Source of the DNA: Opisthorchis felineus
Taxonomy: Eukaryota; Platyhelminthes; Trematoda; Opisthorchiida; Opisthorchiidae
Direction of reading: 5' to 3'
Assembly: GCA_004794785.1 (NCBI GenBank)
Contig: SJOL01010677.1
Coordinates: 298,124-362,123 of the forward strand
DNA length: 64,000 nt
The notes beneath the pieces were generated by a model that saw only the letters and a list, made by a program, of their open reading frames with translations, had not been told where the DNA came from and searched no databases. The position numbers and the translations under genes are program-made. Positions 14,401 through 26,347 of this stretch are shown piece by piece; the first letter of the stretch is position 1; each line of letters opens with the position of its first letter.

Positions 14401-14504
14401 CTATTTGGTGGGGTTTGAGGGTCTCAGTAGGTTACGCACGTTAAGGGATTATTTTCAGGAATCTAACCCACATGACAGTTAGTGAGCTTCATTTCTTGAC
14501 TGGA

Positions 14505-14600
14505 TAGGGTTTCTGGAAACTGTCTGACAGCTCATGACAAGTTTCCCCTTCTTGGGGCTTGCCAGGTTAGCGCAGTTCTCGAATTTCCTTCAACCTTACG
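14505..14600 (-). ncRNA. Hammerhead ribozyme remnant (reverse-strand copy)
   Basis: On the minus strand this keeps the extended arm AAGGTTG, the CTGCGC/TAAC approach, stem II (GCCCC, AAGAA loop, GGGG), GAAAC and a TTGTC cleavage-site equivalent. The CTGATGA box has become CTGGCAA, so it should be inactive. The body of the repeat continues on the minus strand across 14601-14758. Confidence 0.6.
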
Positions 14601-14758
14601 TTCTACTTGGACACCAAATTGTACGTGACTGGTGAAATACACTTACTGGTGCTAACGTGAAACTCATCTGAATGCAAGCCGAAACTCTTGTTTATACCTA
14701 ACTTTAAATGACTGTGCTGCACAAAAGCCTCACCTTGTTTCAGTTGGTATGACATGGG
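14601..14758 (-). repeat. Body of the hammerhead-type repeat, reverse strand
   Basis: Read on the minus strand it contains a diverged TACCAACTGAAAC block, a GTGCAGCA block and the GTATTTCACC segment leading into the ribozyme remnant at 14505-14600. It is one half of a head-to-head pair with the copy at 14838-15033. Confidence 0.55.
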
Positions 14759-14837
14759 AGACATCACAGTACATTTTTCTGACGGAACACACTACTCATA
14801 AGTTGAAGAAAAAGCAAAGTAAGTTGTAAAGGAGTGT

Positions 14838-15033
14838 ATTTCACCAGTTGAGTACAATTTTATGCCTAATTGGAGTATACGGTTGACGGAACCTTGGAAA
14901 ATGTGCCTACCTGGCTAACCCCAGGAAGGGTGGGACCGGTCGTGAGCCGTCAGGTAGCTTTCAGCAACCTTGTGAATATTGTGTTTCGCCAAGAAAATAT
15001 ACGGTGTCTCGAATATCGTACCAACTGAAGAAC
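14838..15033 (+). repeat. Hammerhead-type repeat, forward copy
   Basis: This begins with GTGTATTTCACC, continues to the ribozyme-like stretch at 14880-14974, and ends in the family's CGAATATCGTACCAACTGAA block. The CTGATGA box reads CTGGCTA and GAAA reads GGGA, so catalysis is not expected. The cleavage-site region ACCGGTC/GTGAGC is retained at 14935-14946. Confidence 0.6.
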
Positions 15034-15552
15034 TTTGTGCAAAAAGAGACAAATGAGATGTTCAGCTGAAATTCAGTGGTCAAGTGATTTTATTTCATCC
15101 AATAGCGATCCTTCTGTTGAAATGCTTTTTCTGATAAAAAACAAACTTACATCAGGCCGTAAGATGCGTTACTTTTCGAAATGGAGTTTGTCAATGCTCA
15201 AGTTCATTTTGGGGAGGGCGTTTCTGCATGTCTGACACTTGTTTCCCGCTGAAGGATCTGGCTCCATATGTTTGAATGCACTTGTTCACTTAGTTTAATT
15301 GTTCACTATAGTTCCCAAGTAAATTTCAGGAGCGAAAAATTGTTGGGGTAAAATTTATATCTATTGATGGTCGTAGTCACAATAAATTACTAAGTAGTTC
15401 TTGTCCAGTTCCTTGCAATAGCATCAGTCTATGCGTCCTTTTTCCTCACGAAAATCTGTGACACGAGTTAACTCGAAGAGGCTGAGGATCGAACCTGACG
15501 TTTTCATCTCTTCTTTTCCACATTATTGGAGCTGATGTATGTTCCGTATATT

Positions 15553-15725
15553 GAGGTTGAAATAGCTGTGTGGTTAAGGAACGAACTGCGGATCGGAAGG
15601 CCTTTAGTTCAAACGAACACCTGGCCTTCTGACCTCTATTGTTTGGGCTTGGGCAACCTGACAGTATATCGGCTCCGCTGCTTCAAGACGAACAAAATTT
15701 ATGCACCGAAAGGGTGCACAACCAA
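15553..15725 (+). repeat. tRNA-derived SINE, forward copy (diverged)
   Basis: It aligns with the reverse complements of 63365-63548 and 59925-60105. The A-box-like GTGTGGTTAAGGA, B-box-like AGTTCAAAC, GGGCTTGGGCAACCTG, and the 3' stem GCACCGAAAGGGTGC are all present. This is the most diverged of the four copies seen. Confidence 0.75.
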
Positions 15726-16023
15726 ACAACATTCTCCTAAGACAGTGCTTCCTAAAAGAAGAATGAATGGACAATGGACCGTTTGCATTAACTGCAGGAG
15801 CCTGCGTCAGATGGCATGCATCACATGACGAAAGTCAGTTGACTGGCCACAGTCTCACCCACATTGCCTACCGTTCTCACTGCACACAGGTTTAAGTTTG
15901 CTGCATCTTGTTCCTGCCGAGTTCTTCTTCTGACCACACAATAAGAAAAGTGGATAGTATCATACTGGGACGAGAAACTGAATAGACCTGAGCAGTTCAT
16001 ATTGATAAAATGTTTCGAAAGAT

Positions 16024-16556
16024 GAAAAACTGTGAGATGAGAATTTATTCATTTAATTCGAAATTTACTGCACTACCGACTACGATGGCTCGGTCATGTG
16101 CTACGCATGCCGAAACACCGTCTACCGAGACGAGTGTTGTTCTCCTTGCCTCCTTCAGAATAGCGCAAACCGCAAGGTGGGCAATGCATGACTTGGCAGA
16201 GGGGCGTGAAGGAGATCCAGAAGAGTTTGGGCGTTGTTGGTGTTGTACGCCTTCCAGAATGGGGCCCCCGTGACCCCGCCTGTGCTTGGCTGAGACGTTG
16301 CAAGAAATGGCGGCTAGTCGATGTCAGTGGCGTTCGTGCAGTCAGTTTCTTTCCAGATTGTCTGATTGAGCTCTTGGAGGTGTAGGCACCTCAGAATGCT
16401 TGACGTAGGCCAGCACTAGGTCCCCTCCTTCACACACTCTTTCTTTATTCTTTTCATTCAGGGCTTTAAATATAAGTAGACGAACCTTATGGTTGTACGG
16501 AAGTGAAGCATCAGTGTCAACACTGATGTTGCTGTCTTTGATGATGATGATCTTGG
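16024..16556 (+). mobile_element. 5'-truncated RTE-type LINE, 3' end only (LINE-2 family)
   Basis: The translated fragment gives [14 protein letters not shown] (with one frame change), then CMTWQRGVKEIQ-type and LPEWGPRD motifs, the C-terminal domain of RTE-class LINE polyproteins. The 3' UTR shares a block (GTACGGAAGTGAAGCATC) and a GATGATGAT tail with the LINE-2 at 61320-63230, so it is the same family in the opposite orientation. Five-prime truncation is normal for LINE insertion. Confidence 0.85.
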
Positions 16557-19500
16557 ACTTCAGAAGGACTTTTCAACGAATAAGCTTGTCGTTCAAGGTT
16601 GTAAGAAATTCTGTCAGAAATTTATCAAGTACCTGAATGTTTGTTTTTCATACAGATAATATATGAACTGCAGAAGCGATTTGTATGGGCGGGTATTCGA
16701 CTGTTTCAAAATCAATTGAATTCATTTTTGAAGAAGTTGCAACAGATGGCTTGCATGCACATGTCAGACAGGAAGCATAATAAAGAAACCTTTTGCAATC
16801 TGCAACGGCTTGGACGATCGAAGATCTTGTGTAATTGGAGCGATGTTTTTACGGAGTGATGGCTGCCTGCAATAACCTATTCGCGTGCAAAGCCTTTTCG
16901 AGGATCAAAGATTATCATGGGCCTAACACACCGAGTCAAGCTTCAGTCAATTGACCTAGTTGTTTTGTTCATTTCGGTATGTCCCGTAGAAAGAACTCAA
17001 CACAGTGCGAACGACCTGTTTATTAGTGAGAAACGAAAAGTGAAACGGATGTGACAGGCGTCGACGCCTCGCTAGGCGGTGAATCGAAGTTTAGAGCCAA
17101 TCGATCTGTGAGCACAATGCTGAGCACGCCAAGTAAGCGACAGCGGAGCATGTGAAGCAGGAATGAATGGACGAAAATGAGTCAGAACGAAGGCATAACA
17201 AATTGATTTGTGCGTTAAAAGCAAAAGGCCAGTGTCGGTTGTCTCACTACTCAACGATTATGAGTCGTCCGTGTTTGCTGCAAAACCTGTGCTTCCGCAG
17301 GGATTTGATTATTTACGTATTTACGTGTTTTATGTGTATGCATGGTATTACCTTGTCATGGTATTGTGATGTGGCCGTAGTTTTCACCCTATTCACGAAG
17401 GTAGATCGTCCAGCATCTGAAGAGGTTTGGAGACTCCCAGTTTAGATCTGCAAGCCAGCGGCTACTTAAAACTTACTGATATCAGTTGTGCCGCTGTTCC
17501 ATCATATTGTCTAACTGACTGCCTTATTTTTTATGGCATAGGTATTGAATTTAACTTGATGGCTTGACAATGCTCCCACCTATTTACTTGCTCTGTTTGT
17601 ATGCTTATTGGTTTTCACTGTCTTCGAACTGTCCATTAGCCTCACCAAACTGGCCATTCAGACCGACATTGACGCACTGGTGTGTGCCACATTTATGTCT
17701 GCTGGGCCTGCTCTGACTTCGCTGACTTTACACCCATATGGTCCAACCACCACTCGGAATCACGAGATAGATCTCGGACAGTTCGACCGCAACCCATGCA
17801 AGCGAGCCACCATTCCGCTCGCGGTTATGTGGGGTGCGGACTTTGACTCTGAGCTGTGCTGGCCAGTGATAGACTTGAGCATATATTGTTGGTGTGACAA
17901 ACGGGGACAATGGAGGTTTGTTGTATACGTTGACATCCTTGAGCGTACCGCAAACTTTTGAACCCAGTCCTTCCATCTGATTTCGGGACCATCAAACCTA
18001 CACATGACTTAAATTTCTGTATCGGGAACCCAACAGTGAGTTACTCAGCTTGTAGGTCCAACGTTGGGACTCGAAGAAAGGCGCAAAACGCGACCGGAGT
18101 GGAAAATTTGGTGTAATGGAGTTGTATACAATTCGAAACACAACTTATTGGCCATCTTCCTTCTGATGAGAAACGTCTGGTAGATTCAAACTCACGGAAT
18201 GAAGTAAATTGAAGGTCATTTTCAACTTTCAGTCCATTTATTTGGCTTCTATTTTACAGTAAATTTGAGGGTTTGGATAAGCGAACACGAGCGAAAGTAG
18301 TGGTCATCTGGCTCCTTCTGGATACGACTCGAAAACCACGGGCCAGAATTCACTAACAGCTTACTTTTTGAATATAACCTTTGCCATCAATTTCTTTGAA
18401 GTTTTCAGGATTCCGCTTTGCACATTTTAAGAACTTTGCCAACCGTCAGCGTTGACGAAATCCCGACTGTATTTTAGTTCATTATTTCTGACAAAGTATT
18501 ACCTAGACTCATTTTTAGTGTGGTCAATCTTGCTAACATCTTTTCACTTATCCTGGAAGTGAACAACACTGAACATTCGGCGACATTCTCATACAGTGTA
18601 TACGTTGGAAATTACTTCCGGTTCTTAGGGAACAAGAACCTTCGTAGGGATGAGAAGGGCCGCCAATTATAGCCACAACAACTCTGTTGAAATCCCTCTT
18701 CTTCTCGAGGCACTTATAAGCCAGAGTTTTCTTCACAAATGGGAGTGATATACTTTTTGTTCTTGCTGACGTTTGGAAATAGGTCGTTTCTGAACTATTC
18801 ATCAGCATACTACGAAACACCGTTTTCATGCTGTTCATTCCTCAACAAATAGTGCCATCGCTTTTCTCTGGAGAGGAATTCTTTCCCGGTTGGGTGCCAG
18901 TGTTTCAGCCTCTCTGTAGCTGGTGCGGCGTACGGAAATACTCATTCTTCACGCCCATCTAGGACCTGAAAACGCCTATCAAATTTTGAGACTATTTTTC
19001 GGGAATCAGCTTTTCTAAAATGCACGTCTCTTTTGCGAAATGCTCTTATACGGGTTGCGTAGAATAGAAGACATGGTGCGAAAGCGAACTGCAAAATGGT
19101 CACCTGATCTAGACAATTTCATACCCAGTCCTTCCGTAGATATCTATTCTATCTCAGGTACGCGGTATTCGCGGTGTTGGAACTGTCGCAGCTAGAGCAC
19201 CCCGGTGGATGGATGGTTCAGGTTTTCGTAAACTGGGTTACTGAGTGATAATTATGCTGAAATGAGTAGTCACCATGGCTCGGTCGAAGCCTTTATTCAA
19301 AACTTGGTGCGAAATTAAGACTTTCCAGTATTACCACAGATTGTAACGCTTTTCAAAAGACCTTCATAAACACAACTGCCCATAAGCGGACATTCCTATA
19401 ATGTTGCTCTGAAGACAAGGTCAATAAAGCGGCGTAATTGGTAAGCTTGTATTGACGCGGATATGGGGGGTTAGATAACAACTCATAAATCAAATAGTTT

Positions 19501-20289
19501 ATCGTATACTTTGAAGGCTGTCGTGTGTGCATGCCGGTGCTCTCAAGCGCATGTTCACTGGTGACCACTCCGTTAGAAGCCGTAGCTTACCAAGCGAACA
19601 TTGACAGCTATCCACCCGGATAAACAACAGAGTTTGTTAAAATCATTTTGCTACAACGGTGTGCTACCCATTATTGCAAACACGTTTTAAACACAGTTTA
19701 ACGTAGTCATCACAAACAAATTCTGCGTCTGATTTTGATAAGTTGTCGTAGGTCATGCAGTTATAAACCCATACATACTCATTGTCCGGAGGCGATCGAA
19801 ACCATCATGCTTGTTTTGAGGTAGAAGGATGGAAAAGACCTTCGTCATTAAGACCGAATGAATCGCATACACAAGTGGACGCAAAACGTAGCGCAACACA
19901 GTAGGTTTTACCACAGTCTCCACCACGAAACGCAGTGCGATTGACGTTCATTCTTCGGACCTGGTCTTCAGTTTGTTCACCGAGTCCAGCGATTTGATTG
20001 AAAACTTTTGCAAACCACTCGAGATAACGTCATCAGTGCGTTGTTAGGGAGCGGAGTGGAACGTAGCGGTACGTCAGTGGTTGTGATCTTCAGTTCTGTA
20101 TTTCCTTTTAAAGGGACTGCTAATATTTTGACACAGGCTACCTCGATTCTAACTGCTGATTTCCATAGGGGCGCTCAGCCAACATAGAAACACACATTCC
20201 TCGATCAAAGACGGTTGTACATTATTGAAGCCGTTAATAGTTTGCATTCTCAGTCCTCTGTAGATTGTAGCTTTAGGCACCGAGGAAAG
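16557..20289. other. No gene recognised
   Basis: A 117-codon open frame at 17608-17961 and a 96-codon frame at 18548-18838 (minus) have no motif that I recognise. I see nothing else that I can support. Confidence 0.4.
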
Positions 20290-21040
20290 TGGAAAATTTC
20301 AGATCACTGCCAACGTGTGCTGCTCCGCTTCTATTGCAGTCTTAGTGTTCAGGCTCTCATGCACGCTGGCCAGTTAGCTGCTCTTGTGTGTACTCTCGAC
20401 GTTCGCTGCATTTCTGAAAGCCGACTAAAAGATTCAACTATAGTAATTTAGCTTACGGCACCTCCACTGTCTAGATGCTATCAACCGTGAACTTAAGATG
20501 ATTCTTCGGTTGCCTCACCTGGTTTTACCGGTGTTTATGTAACTCTGAGCTGCCCGGCTGATGAATCCTAGCTTGATTGCATACCTGTAACCTGGCGTCT
20601 GGAAGACTTCCATTTCATTAGGGTTCACACAGTTCGAAACAACAGCCACTCTTACTCTCCAGTTTCTGCTTGTGCAACGGCTACTTAAAGCTGAGATTAA
20701 GCAAGGGACTCTTTCCATCAGGAAATAACCACTCTCTTATCCACCACTAAGAACTCTTGATCGCTGGAGCTTCCAATGCACAGGTTTCAAAAAGCTGAGA
20801 CAGTGTCCGGTGTCACGTTTGGTTAGACGTAAGGCGCATTGATGATGTTGAACGTCTTTTGGGACTTTGTACTGACTACAAGTTGTTCTTCAACAGCAAT
20901 GGGTTTAGACGCACTTGAAGCCGTTGTACCACCTTACACTTCCCTACCACTGGTCAGCCGTGGAGCCAAGTTGACAAAATAGCCAGTAGTTTCCAGTTGC
21001 GATGCTCAATGCCCTACTCTCAATCATTCTACGCCCTACC
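20290..21040 (+). pseudogene. Decayed RTE-type LINE endonuclease fragment
   Basis: Two blocks match copy A of the LINE at 28564-32475. The N-terminal endonuclease block AGQLAALVCTLDVRCISESR corresponds to copy A's [10 protein letters not shown]...[10 protein letters not shown]. The later block has VRRIDDVERLLGLCTDYKLF followed by TGQPWSQVDKIASS, corresponding to the [22 protein letters not shown] and [10 protein letters not shown] region. The segment between is full of stops and indels. It is a much older copy than A and B. Confidence 0.75.
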
Positions 21041-21775
21041 GACTGGTTTGCATGTGGTGTTTTTACACGTGGTTAGGAAGTCTACTTGATGTGACAAGTA
21101 ATCGGTGCCAGTGTGGAGCATTCTGGACGGCCTAGCAAAATATTACCCGTCAATGTATGCCGGATTGGATATGGTCGTAAACGATATTATATCAATGCCA
21201 GTGATGACGTCTTACTTCGACGTGATGGTCAGACACCTTTATCTCGTCGCTATTCCGAGGTCAGGCATCTTATTCTTGTTCGTCTTCCTTAGGGACATAG
21301 GACTGCTTGTACTGGGTCCCATTCCTTTCCCGTTCTTTCCACATCTACGACGGCATTCTTTCCCATGTCTGCATCGTAGTTGAACACCAAAACTTACTCC
21401 TGGTGTGACATAGTTGAGGACGGTTACTCGTTAGGACCAAACCATCCCATTCGATGGATAGCTCTTCAATGCGTTCTCTCATGGATTGCTGATTTAAATC
21501 CGGTAGCCAAAATCACTACAAGCCTGTACAAATTTTTCAGCCACGCAGAATGGCAGTAGCCCACATGGAATGATGCATGGTACAGAAAAGGTATTACTGC
21601 CTTCACTTTTTGGCTTCTAAACATCTCCAGTGGTTCATTAATTCGAAGCGTCTCATTATCCAGTCCGATTTCTGTTCAAATCTACAAGCTATGACAACCA
21701 TCAGCTGGAAGCAACAGTATGCTCCTGGCTCTACTTTTCTAGTTTTTGGCGATTTAAATGGGTGATCTCTTTTTC
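21041..21775. other. No gene recognised
   Basis: The 92-codon open frame at 21105-21383 has no recognised motif; it could be the continuation of the adjacent decayed LINE. Otherwise nothing nameable. Confidence 0.4.
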
Positions 21776-21972
21776 GCGAAATACACCCATTTGCGTACCA
21801 AGTTGGCTTTAACTGGAGACTCGACTAGATCCACTGAATCGCGAATTTCGTACAATGTGGGTTCAAGCAGAAAATGAAGCTGACGGAAACCCGGGGGCTG
21901 CATCCACTTGATGAGTCGCAAGAAGGGCGAAACCAGTTGTCGAAAAGTTTTCAGCTATCTTATGAGTAGTTC
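21776..21972 (+). repeat. Hammerhead-type repeat with palindrome
   Basis: The left part (CGCGAAATACACCCATTTGC onward) is the inverted arm of the family palindrome. It is followed by CGCGAATTTCG, GGGTTCAAG and the ribozyme-like region at 21872-21968, and ends at the TATGAGTAGT landmark. Confidence 0.65.
21872..21968 (+). ncRNA. Hammerhead ribozyme remnant
   Basis: The core reads TTGATGAG, stem II GTCGC with AAGAA loop and GGGCGAAAC, almost the textbook CTGATGAG...CGAAAC pattern. C3 of the core is T, and the cleavage site plus half of stem I (GGTCGTGGGC) is deleted after GAAACCA, so this copy should not cleave. Confidence 0.65.
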
Positions 21973-23984
21973 CCATCAGGGTAATTTGTTTGTGCTTGCA
22001 GGGCAACAGCCAGAGATACATGTGTCCGAAAAAAGGACCTTCAGTTCTGCGGCTGAGTTAAATACGCTAATCTTGGATGTATGCGGAAACAGCATTGTGA
22101 ACTTATTACCATGCATGCTACAACCCACCTTTTCAAACTGCGATTAGAGTACCAACCAATCGAGTTCCGTCTTTTTTCGGCCTGTAAATCGATTTTTCTT
22201 GTGTGCGTGACCCAGAAATTGGACATTACTTCATTTACCAGCTATGTCAAGGGAAATGTGCTACAAATACCCGTCCGACGCCAGGTTCAATTTATCCTTG
22301 AATCGAATCATAGCTACCTGGTGCGAAGACCTAGCAAGCTTGGAACAGACACTCAAAAGCTCATTGCAGGTTCCGCATAATGGGCTGCATCTTCCGCTTG
22401 CAGCTTGAAAGCTAGCTTAAGAAAGTTGGTAGTGGACTTCGTGATAGACTGTTATCAAAAGGTTAAAAATATCCTGACAATACTCCAATAGTTTTAAGAC
22501 CCTTGTAATTAGGTACTAAGATCTGTACAGGCATTTCAGATTCATCTCTTCAGCAAAGAAAAACAAGTCACGTTGCGCGCAAGAACCGATACCTAACTCA
22601 TCAGAATATTACTACTGAGACTTGCTGTAGGTCTACAGATTGGCCTCCTCTGACTCTGACTGCACTTGGGTGTGCGGCATATATTTCAAATGACTGAGTG
22701 GCCCAGGATAGTGAAAGGTTAGGAATGACAACTGGATTGTCCCCAGTCAGTCAGATCTCTGAGTAATTCGTCACGTGAGGTGAGCAAATCGAACACATTA
22801 CGGGCACAAATGTCACCGGTGGCGGCGTGCTTGACAGTGAAAACCGATCAACCACAGTGCCATATGAAGTGTCGCTACAACTATTTGATGAAGCCCGGCC
22901 AGGAAGAAACCGGTAGAGGATTGCTTTCTAGGAATAAACGCACCCCACTTTATCACCTGCTTTGGGAGGTGGTCTCGGACATTGCAATCTTGCATTCAGT
23001 CACAAATTAATCCACTTAGATGAAGCAGAGCATTTAATGTGTATGGATACGAGGCAATCGATCATGACTACAGTTTAATTCGTTCCGGCGACCGATATTT
23101 AGTAGTAAGCACCATAATTGATACGATTTGTTTGGTTGACTCTTATTCCGAACATGCGATGAAATAGTTGTGCTTCTCAAATGAATCCATGACAATATTG
23201 TTACTGAGCAAGTGAGCACAGAGGGTATACATTTCGGGGTTCGCGTGGCACTGTGAAAAAGTAGCATCGACAGAAGGCAGAAGTTGACGGCGGATATTCC
23301 CCGAATAACTAATTTAGTGTTGTTCATGGGTTCACAGCTACGCATAAACTAAACTTAATATTTTAGTCACGAAGTGCACTGTTTGTCACTGGTGACTGAC
23401 AGTTAGAGATGGCGAGAGTAGTCTTTTGAAGAAGACTTTAGGGTGGAATCTCGTTCTGTCGCAGAAAGGCAAACAATTCAGATGCGCTCTTTCTATCTTG
23501 GAATCGGACAAGACTAGCATCCTTTAAATGTTATACTGTAAAGCCCCGAATTTCGGATCCACTGGAAAATTCGTGGGCATCGATTGGAGTACAGTGTGCG
23601 TGTGATCTTTATGGTGAGCAAGAATTTGTCTGTGACTATGCACGGCAAGCAAACCTTTTCTGGTACACAAATACAAGATATGGATTTTGAGATTCCACAA
23701 ATAGTTACTTAGTGACATACAAACAAAAATTTTCTGGGGTAAAACTGCACATCACCTCGTACGCCTTTAGCATATATATCAGAGTAGTTTGCCAGCCACT
23801 TCACTTTCCTTAGACTAGTGAACGGCTACCTTCAGTGAATCACGCAAACCTATGTACCTAAATACTGAACAATCTGAAGGAGTGCAAAATACTCGGCTTA
23901 AATTTTTTAGCTAGGTAAGCAGCCACCACCATAGTAAATTGACCTTACGAAATGGTGTGCCAATGGATGTATTTGGCGAACACC
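21973..23984. other. No gene recognised
   Basis: No protein motif, RNA gene or nameable repeat was seen. Confidence 0.4.
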
Positions 23985-24006
23985 GTTCAATTTGGGTTCA
24001 AGTAGG

Positions 24007-24107
24007 ACATAGGGCTGACGGAAACTCGGGGACAGCGCAAACCTGCTTAGCCTCAAGAAGAGCGAAACCGGTCGTGGGCTGTCCAAAAGTTTTCAGTAAA
24101 CATATGA
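24007..24107 (+). ncRNA. Hammerhead ribozyme remnant
   Basis: It retains the left arm GGCTGACGGAAACTC, CGAAACCGGTC/GTGGGC (intact GAAA, stem III and cleavage site at 24073/24074) and the right arm GTTTTCAG. The catalytic CTGATGA box has become CTGCTTA, so it is presumably inactive. The leader TTTGGGTTCAAGTAG upstream identifies it as the same repeat family. Confidence 0.65.
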
Positions 24108-24442
24108 ACAGTGTTCCTTTAAGATAATACTCATCAACTTATGAACGTACTAGGAGTAACTAGCGCTCGTTCACATCATACTGTTTAGTCACCTCACTCA
24201 GTGGCTAAGCTATTCTTAAAGGTCGTCACTTGTCCTATCCCACTACCCTCTAAAACACAGATTAATTAGCATTTCGTAAGTTCTCTTCCAAACGCTATCG
24301 TTTGCCAACCTAATCGATCATTTATCCGTATTACAACCAGTGCTGATCTGCCTCTCACATGCCCTTAGTGATTATACTGTAGCGAGATCGGCCGACTAAT
24401 TAGCTAAAAATGAACGTGCCATCATAAGCAGGATAGGGACGT

Positions 24443-24520
24443 TCATGGTTTAATGGCAGGATTCTCTTGCTGTCAATATAGCGACCGGAACAAGGCGAGA
24501 TATCGATCCAGCGATTAGAT
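24443..24520 (+). other. Possible tRNA-like relic (Gly-like A-box)
   Basis: GTTCATGGTTTAATGGCAG followed by GATTCTC resembles the D-arm/A-box region of a eukaryotic glycine tRNA. No convincing T-arm or acceptor pairing follows; only a weak ATCGATCC lies at the expected distance. It may be a decayed tRNA pseudogene or a SINE head, or chance. Confidence 0.2.
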
Positions 24521-25589
24521 TTAGCTCCAGTGTACGCATCATGTCTTGACCTAACGAGCACGTGTTTTCCTGTTTTATTCTGCGTAGGATGGCCTCATAG
24601 TAAACATTCCCAATCCCTCCGAAATAGACTATTTTATCATATAGAGTGGATTATTTCGCATACAGTGAAAACGATCCTAGAGGCACTGTCAAAGGTTTGT
24701 ATTGAGATATCATCCTGCAAGTTCCTCTGTGCCGAAAAGCCAAGTGCCATTGTTGAAAGCCATCAACAGTGTACGTCCCACGAATCTCCAGAGATTTGAG
24801 CGTGCGACCTTCTGTTTTGAAGTTGAACTCTATGCTTCAGCCCCCAGTGACTGAATAACGGTGTTATCGGGTCAAACAGGATAGATCGTTACTCACCCTT
24901 CAGCTATGCAAGTCACATCATGTGATCTGGGCTTGACCGTTCACTCCAGAGCTCATCTTTACAATGAGCTAGAGGCACTGATCAGTGTGCATCGCACTAA
25001 ACACCCAACGGTCTAGCCTTCATGAAAGATCTATTTTCGTCTAACTGAACAATGAGGAGATGAAGGTGTCAATTATTTTGCGGTCGAAAATGGAGCACGT
25101 GAGTGATTTTACTACTGATGTTGGTGCATCATGTCCGGACAGATCAAAGACAAGAGACTTGGTTTAGTCTAAGCTGTAACAGATAACTATAATGTCTTTA
25201 AACTCCCCACCGGCTTCACTTCGAGGCCGACGGTATGCTATCGATATCCAGTGTTTCCCTGTGTGCATACCATGTCACTTCTTCCTGTTGAGCGAGTCAT
25301 TTTGAAAGACGGATAGGTTTTTCTGGACGTGTTAGCAAACATTATCCTACGAGTAACGGCTGCTCAGTAAAACGAGTGACAACCAGGTGAACATCACTCA
25401 AGCCTCTCGGGTCGCGAGTCCAGACTAGTCAGATGTCGCATGTATTGACGACGGATGTCGTTGCCAGCCGGCTGCACAAACCCGATCTCTGCGCACACTA
25501 TCTGTTTGTCAATGCTGTTCGTTTGTCTTGGACGACCACACTACACACGTGACATTAAAATCAAGCTTCATCGGCGTCTGATTAATGTA
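24521..25589. other. No gene recognised
   Basis: Nothing nameable was seen in this stretch. Confidence 0.4.
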
Positions 25590-25925
25590 CACAATGACCT
25601 GGCAAGGAAGTATGAAGGCACTAACCAGTAAACTGAGTCGGGTCGACAAATGCTACCTCCCTGGATGGGGACCCAGGGACTCAACTCACGAATGGTTAAT
25701 GACACTGGAAGAAGTGGCCCAATCGCGCAGTCAGTGACGCTGGTGCATCAAAGTTGTTGCCCTGAATGCGTAGCTACCCAGTTCCCGAACTAACTGAACA
25801 TGCCATCGTCTCCAATAAATGGCTGCATCTCCCACTTTCAGGTGATCGAAACTGTAGAAGCTGGAACCAATGTTCCCACGGTACATGGTTTATAGCTGGT
25901 AGACTGAACTGATTGATTAATGTGT
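25590..25925 (+). mobile_element. 5'-truncated RTE LINE, 3' end only (LINE-1 family)
   Basis: The sequence is collinear with 32145-32475 of copy A at clearly reduced identity: ACCTGGCAAGGAAGTATGAA, CGGGTCGACAA, GGATGGGGACCCAG, AATCGCGCAGTCAGTG, and the terminal TTTATAGCTG block. It holds the last few dozen codons of the polyprotein plus the 3' UTR. Confidence 0.85.
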
Positions 25926-26123
25926 TCTTTCCAAACAATTACCATGCCATATGTTTTTCTAAATATTTCGTCCACTTGTCATTCCTTTGTGCTGTATGCA
26001 TTCAGCTGAGGAAGTGTTGGAAATAAACTCGTTCGCTGTTATTTGATTGGTCATTACTGTGCTGCCTCGGAATGTCCAACAGTTAAGGACGCAGGCTTCT
26101 CGCGACGTAATCATAGTTCCCAT

Positions 26124-26347
26124 ATGTTTATTCGTAATGCACTACTCATAGGGTTGCTGAAAATTCTTCGACGGCCCACGACCGGTTCCGCGCTTCTTGG
26201 GGCTCATCAGGTAGGCACAGTCCCCGAGTTTCCATCAACCTTATGTTCTACTTGAAACCAAATTGCACGGAATCAGCGAAATACACTCATTTGCAAACAA
26301 ATTTGGTTTTTCGAGAGACACACCTGGAAACCAGCTGAATCTCTCGT
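26124..26347 (-). repeat. Hammerhead-type repeat, reverse copy of a head-to-head pair
   Basis: On the minus strand this unit runs from the hairpin (26312-26346) through GCAAATGAGTGTATTTCGC and the leader GGTTTCAAGTAGAACATAAGG into the ribozyme (26149-26244), ending at the ACTACTCAT landmark. It directly abuts a forward unit at 26348. Confidence 0.75.
26149..26244 (-). ncRNA. Hammerhead ribozyme, best-preserved copy, one core substitution
   Basis: Read on the minus strand: stem I 5' strand GCCTAC, then CTGATGA (26210-26204), stem II GCCCC-AAGAA-GCGC, then GGAA where GAAA is required (26189-26186), ACCGGTC (cleavage site) and the stem I 3' strand GTGGGC, complementary to GCCTAC with one G-U pair. 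Stem I extends outward (GAC/GTC, GAAACTC/GAATTTTC, AAGGTTG/CAACCCT). Architecture is type I with a minimal stem III (ACCGGT, self-complementary), as known for ribozymes of Penelope-like elements and retrozymes. The A to G change in GAAA should abolish cleavage in this copy. Confidence 0.8.
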
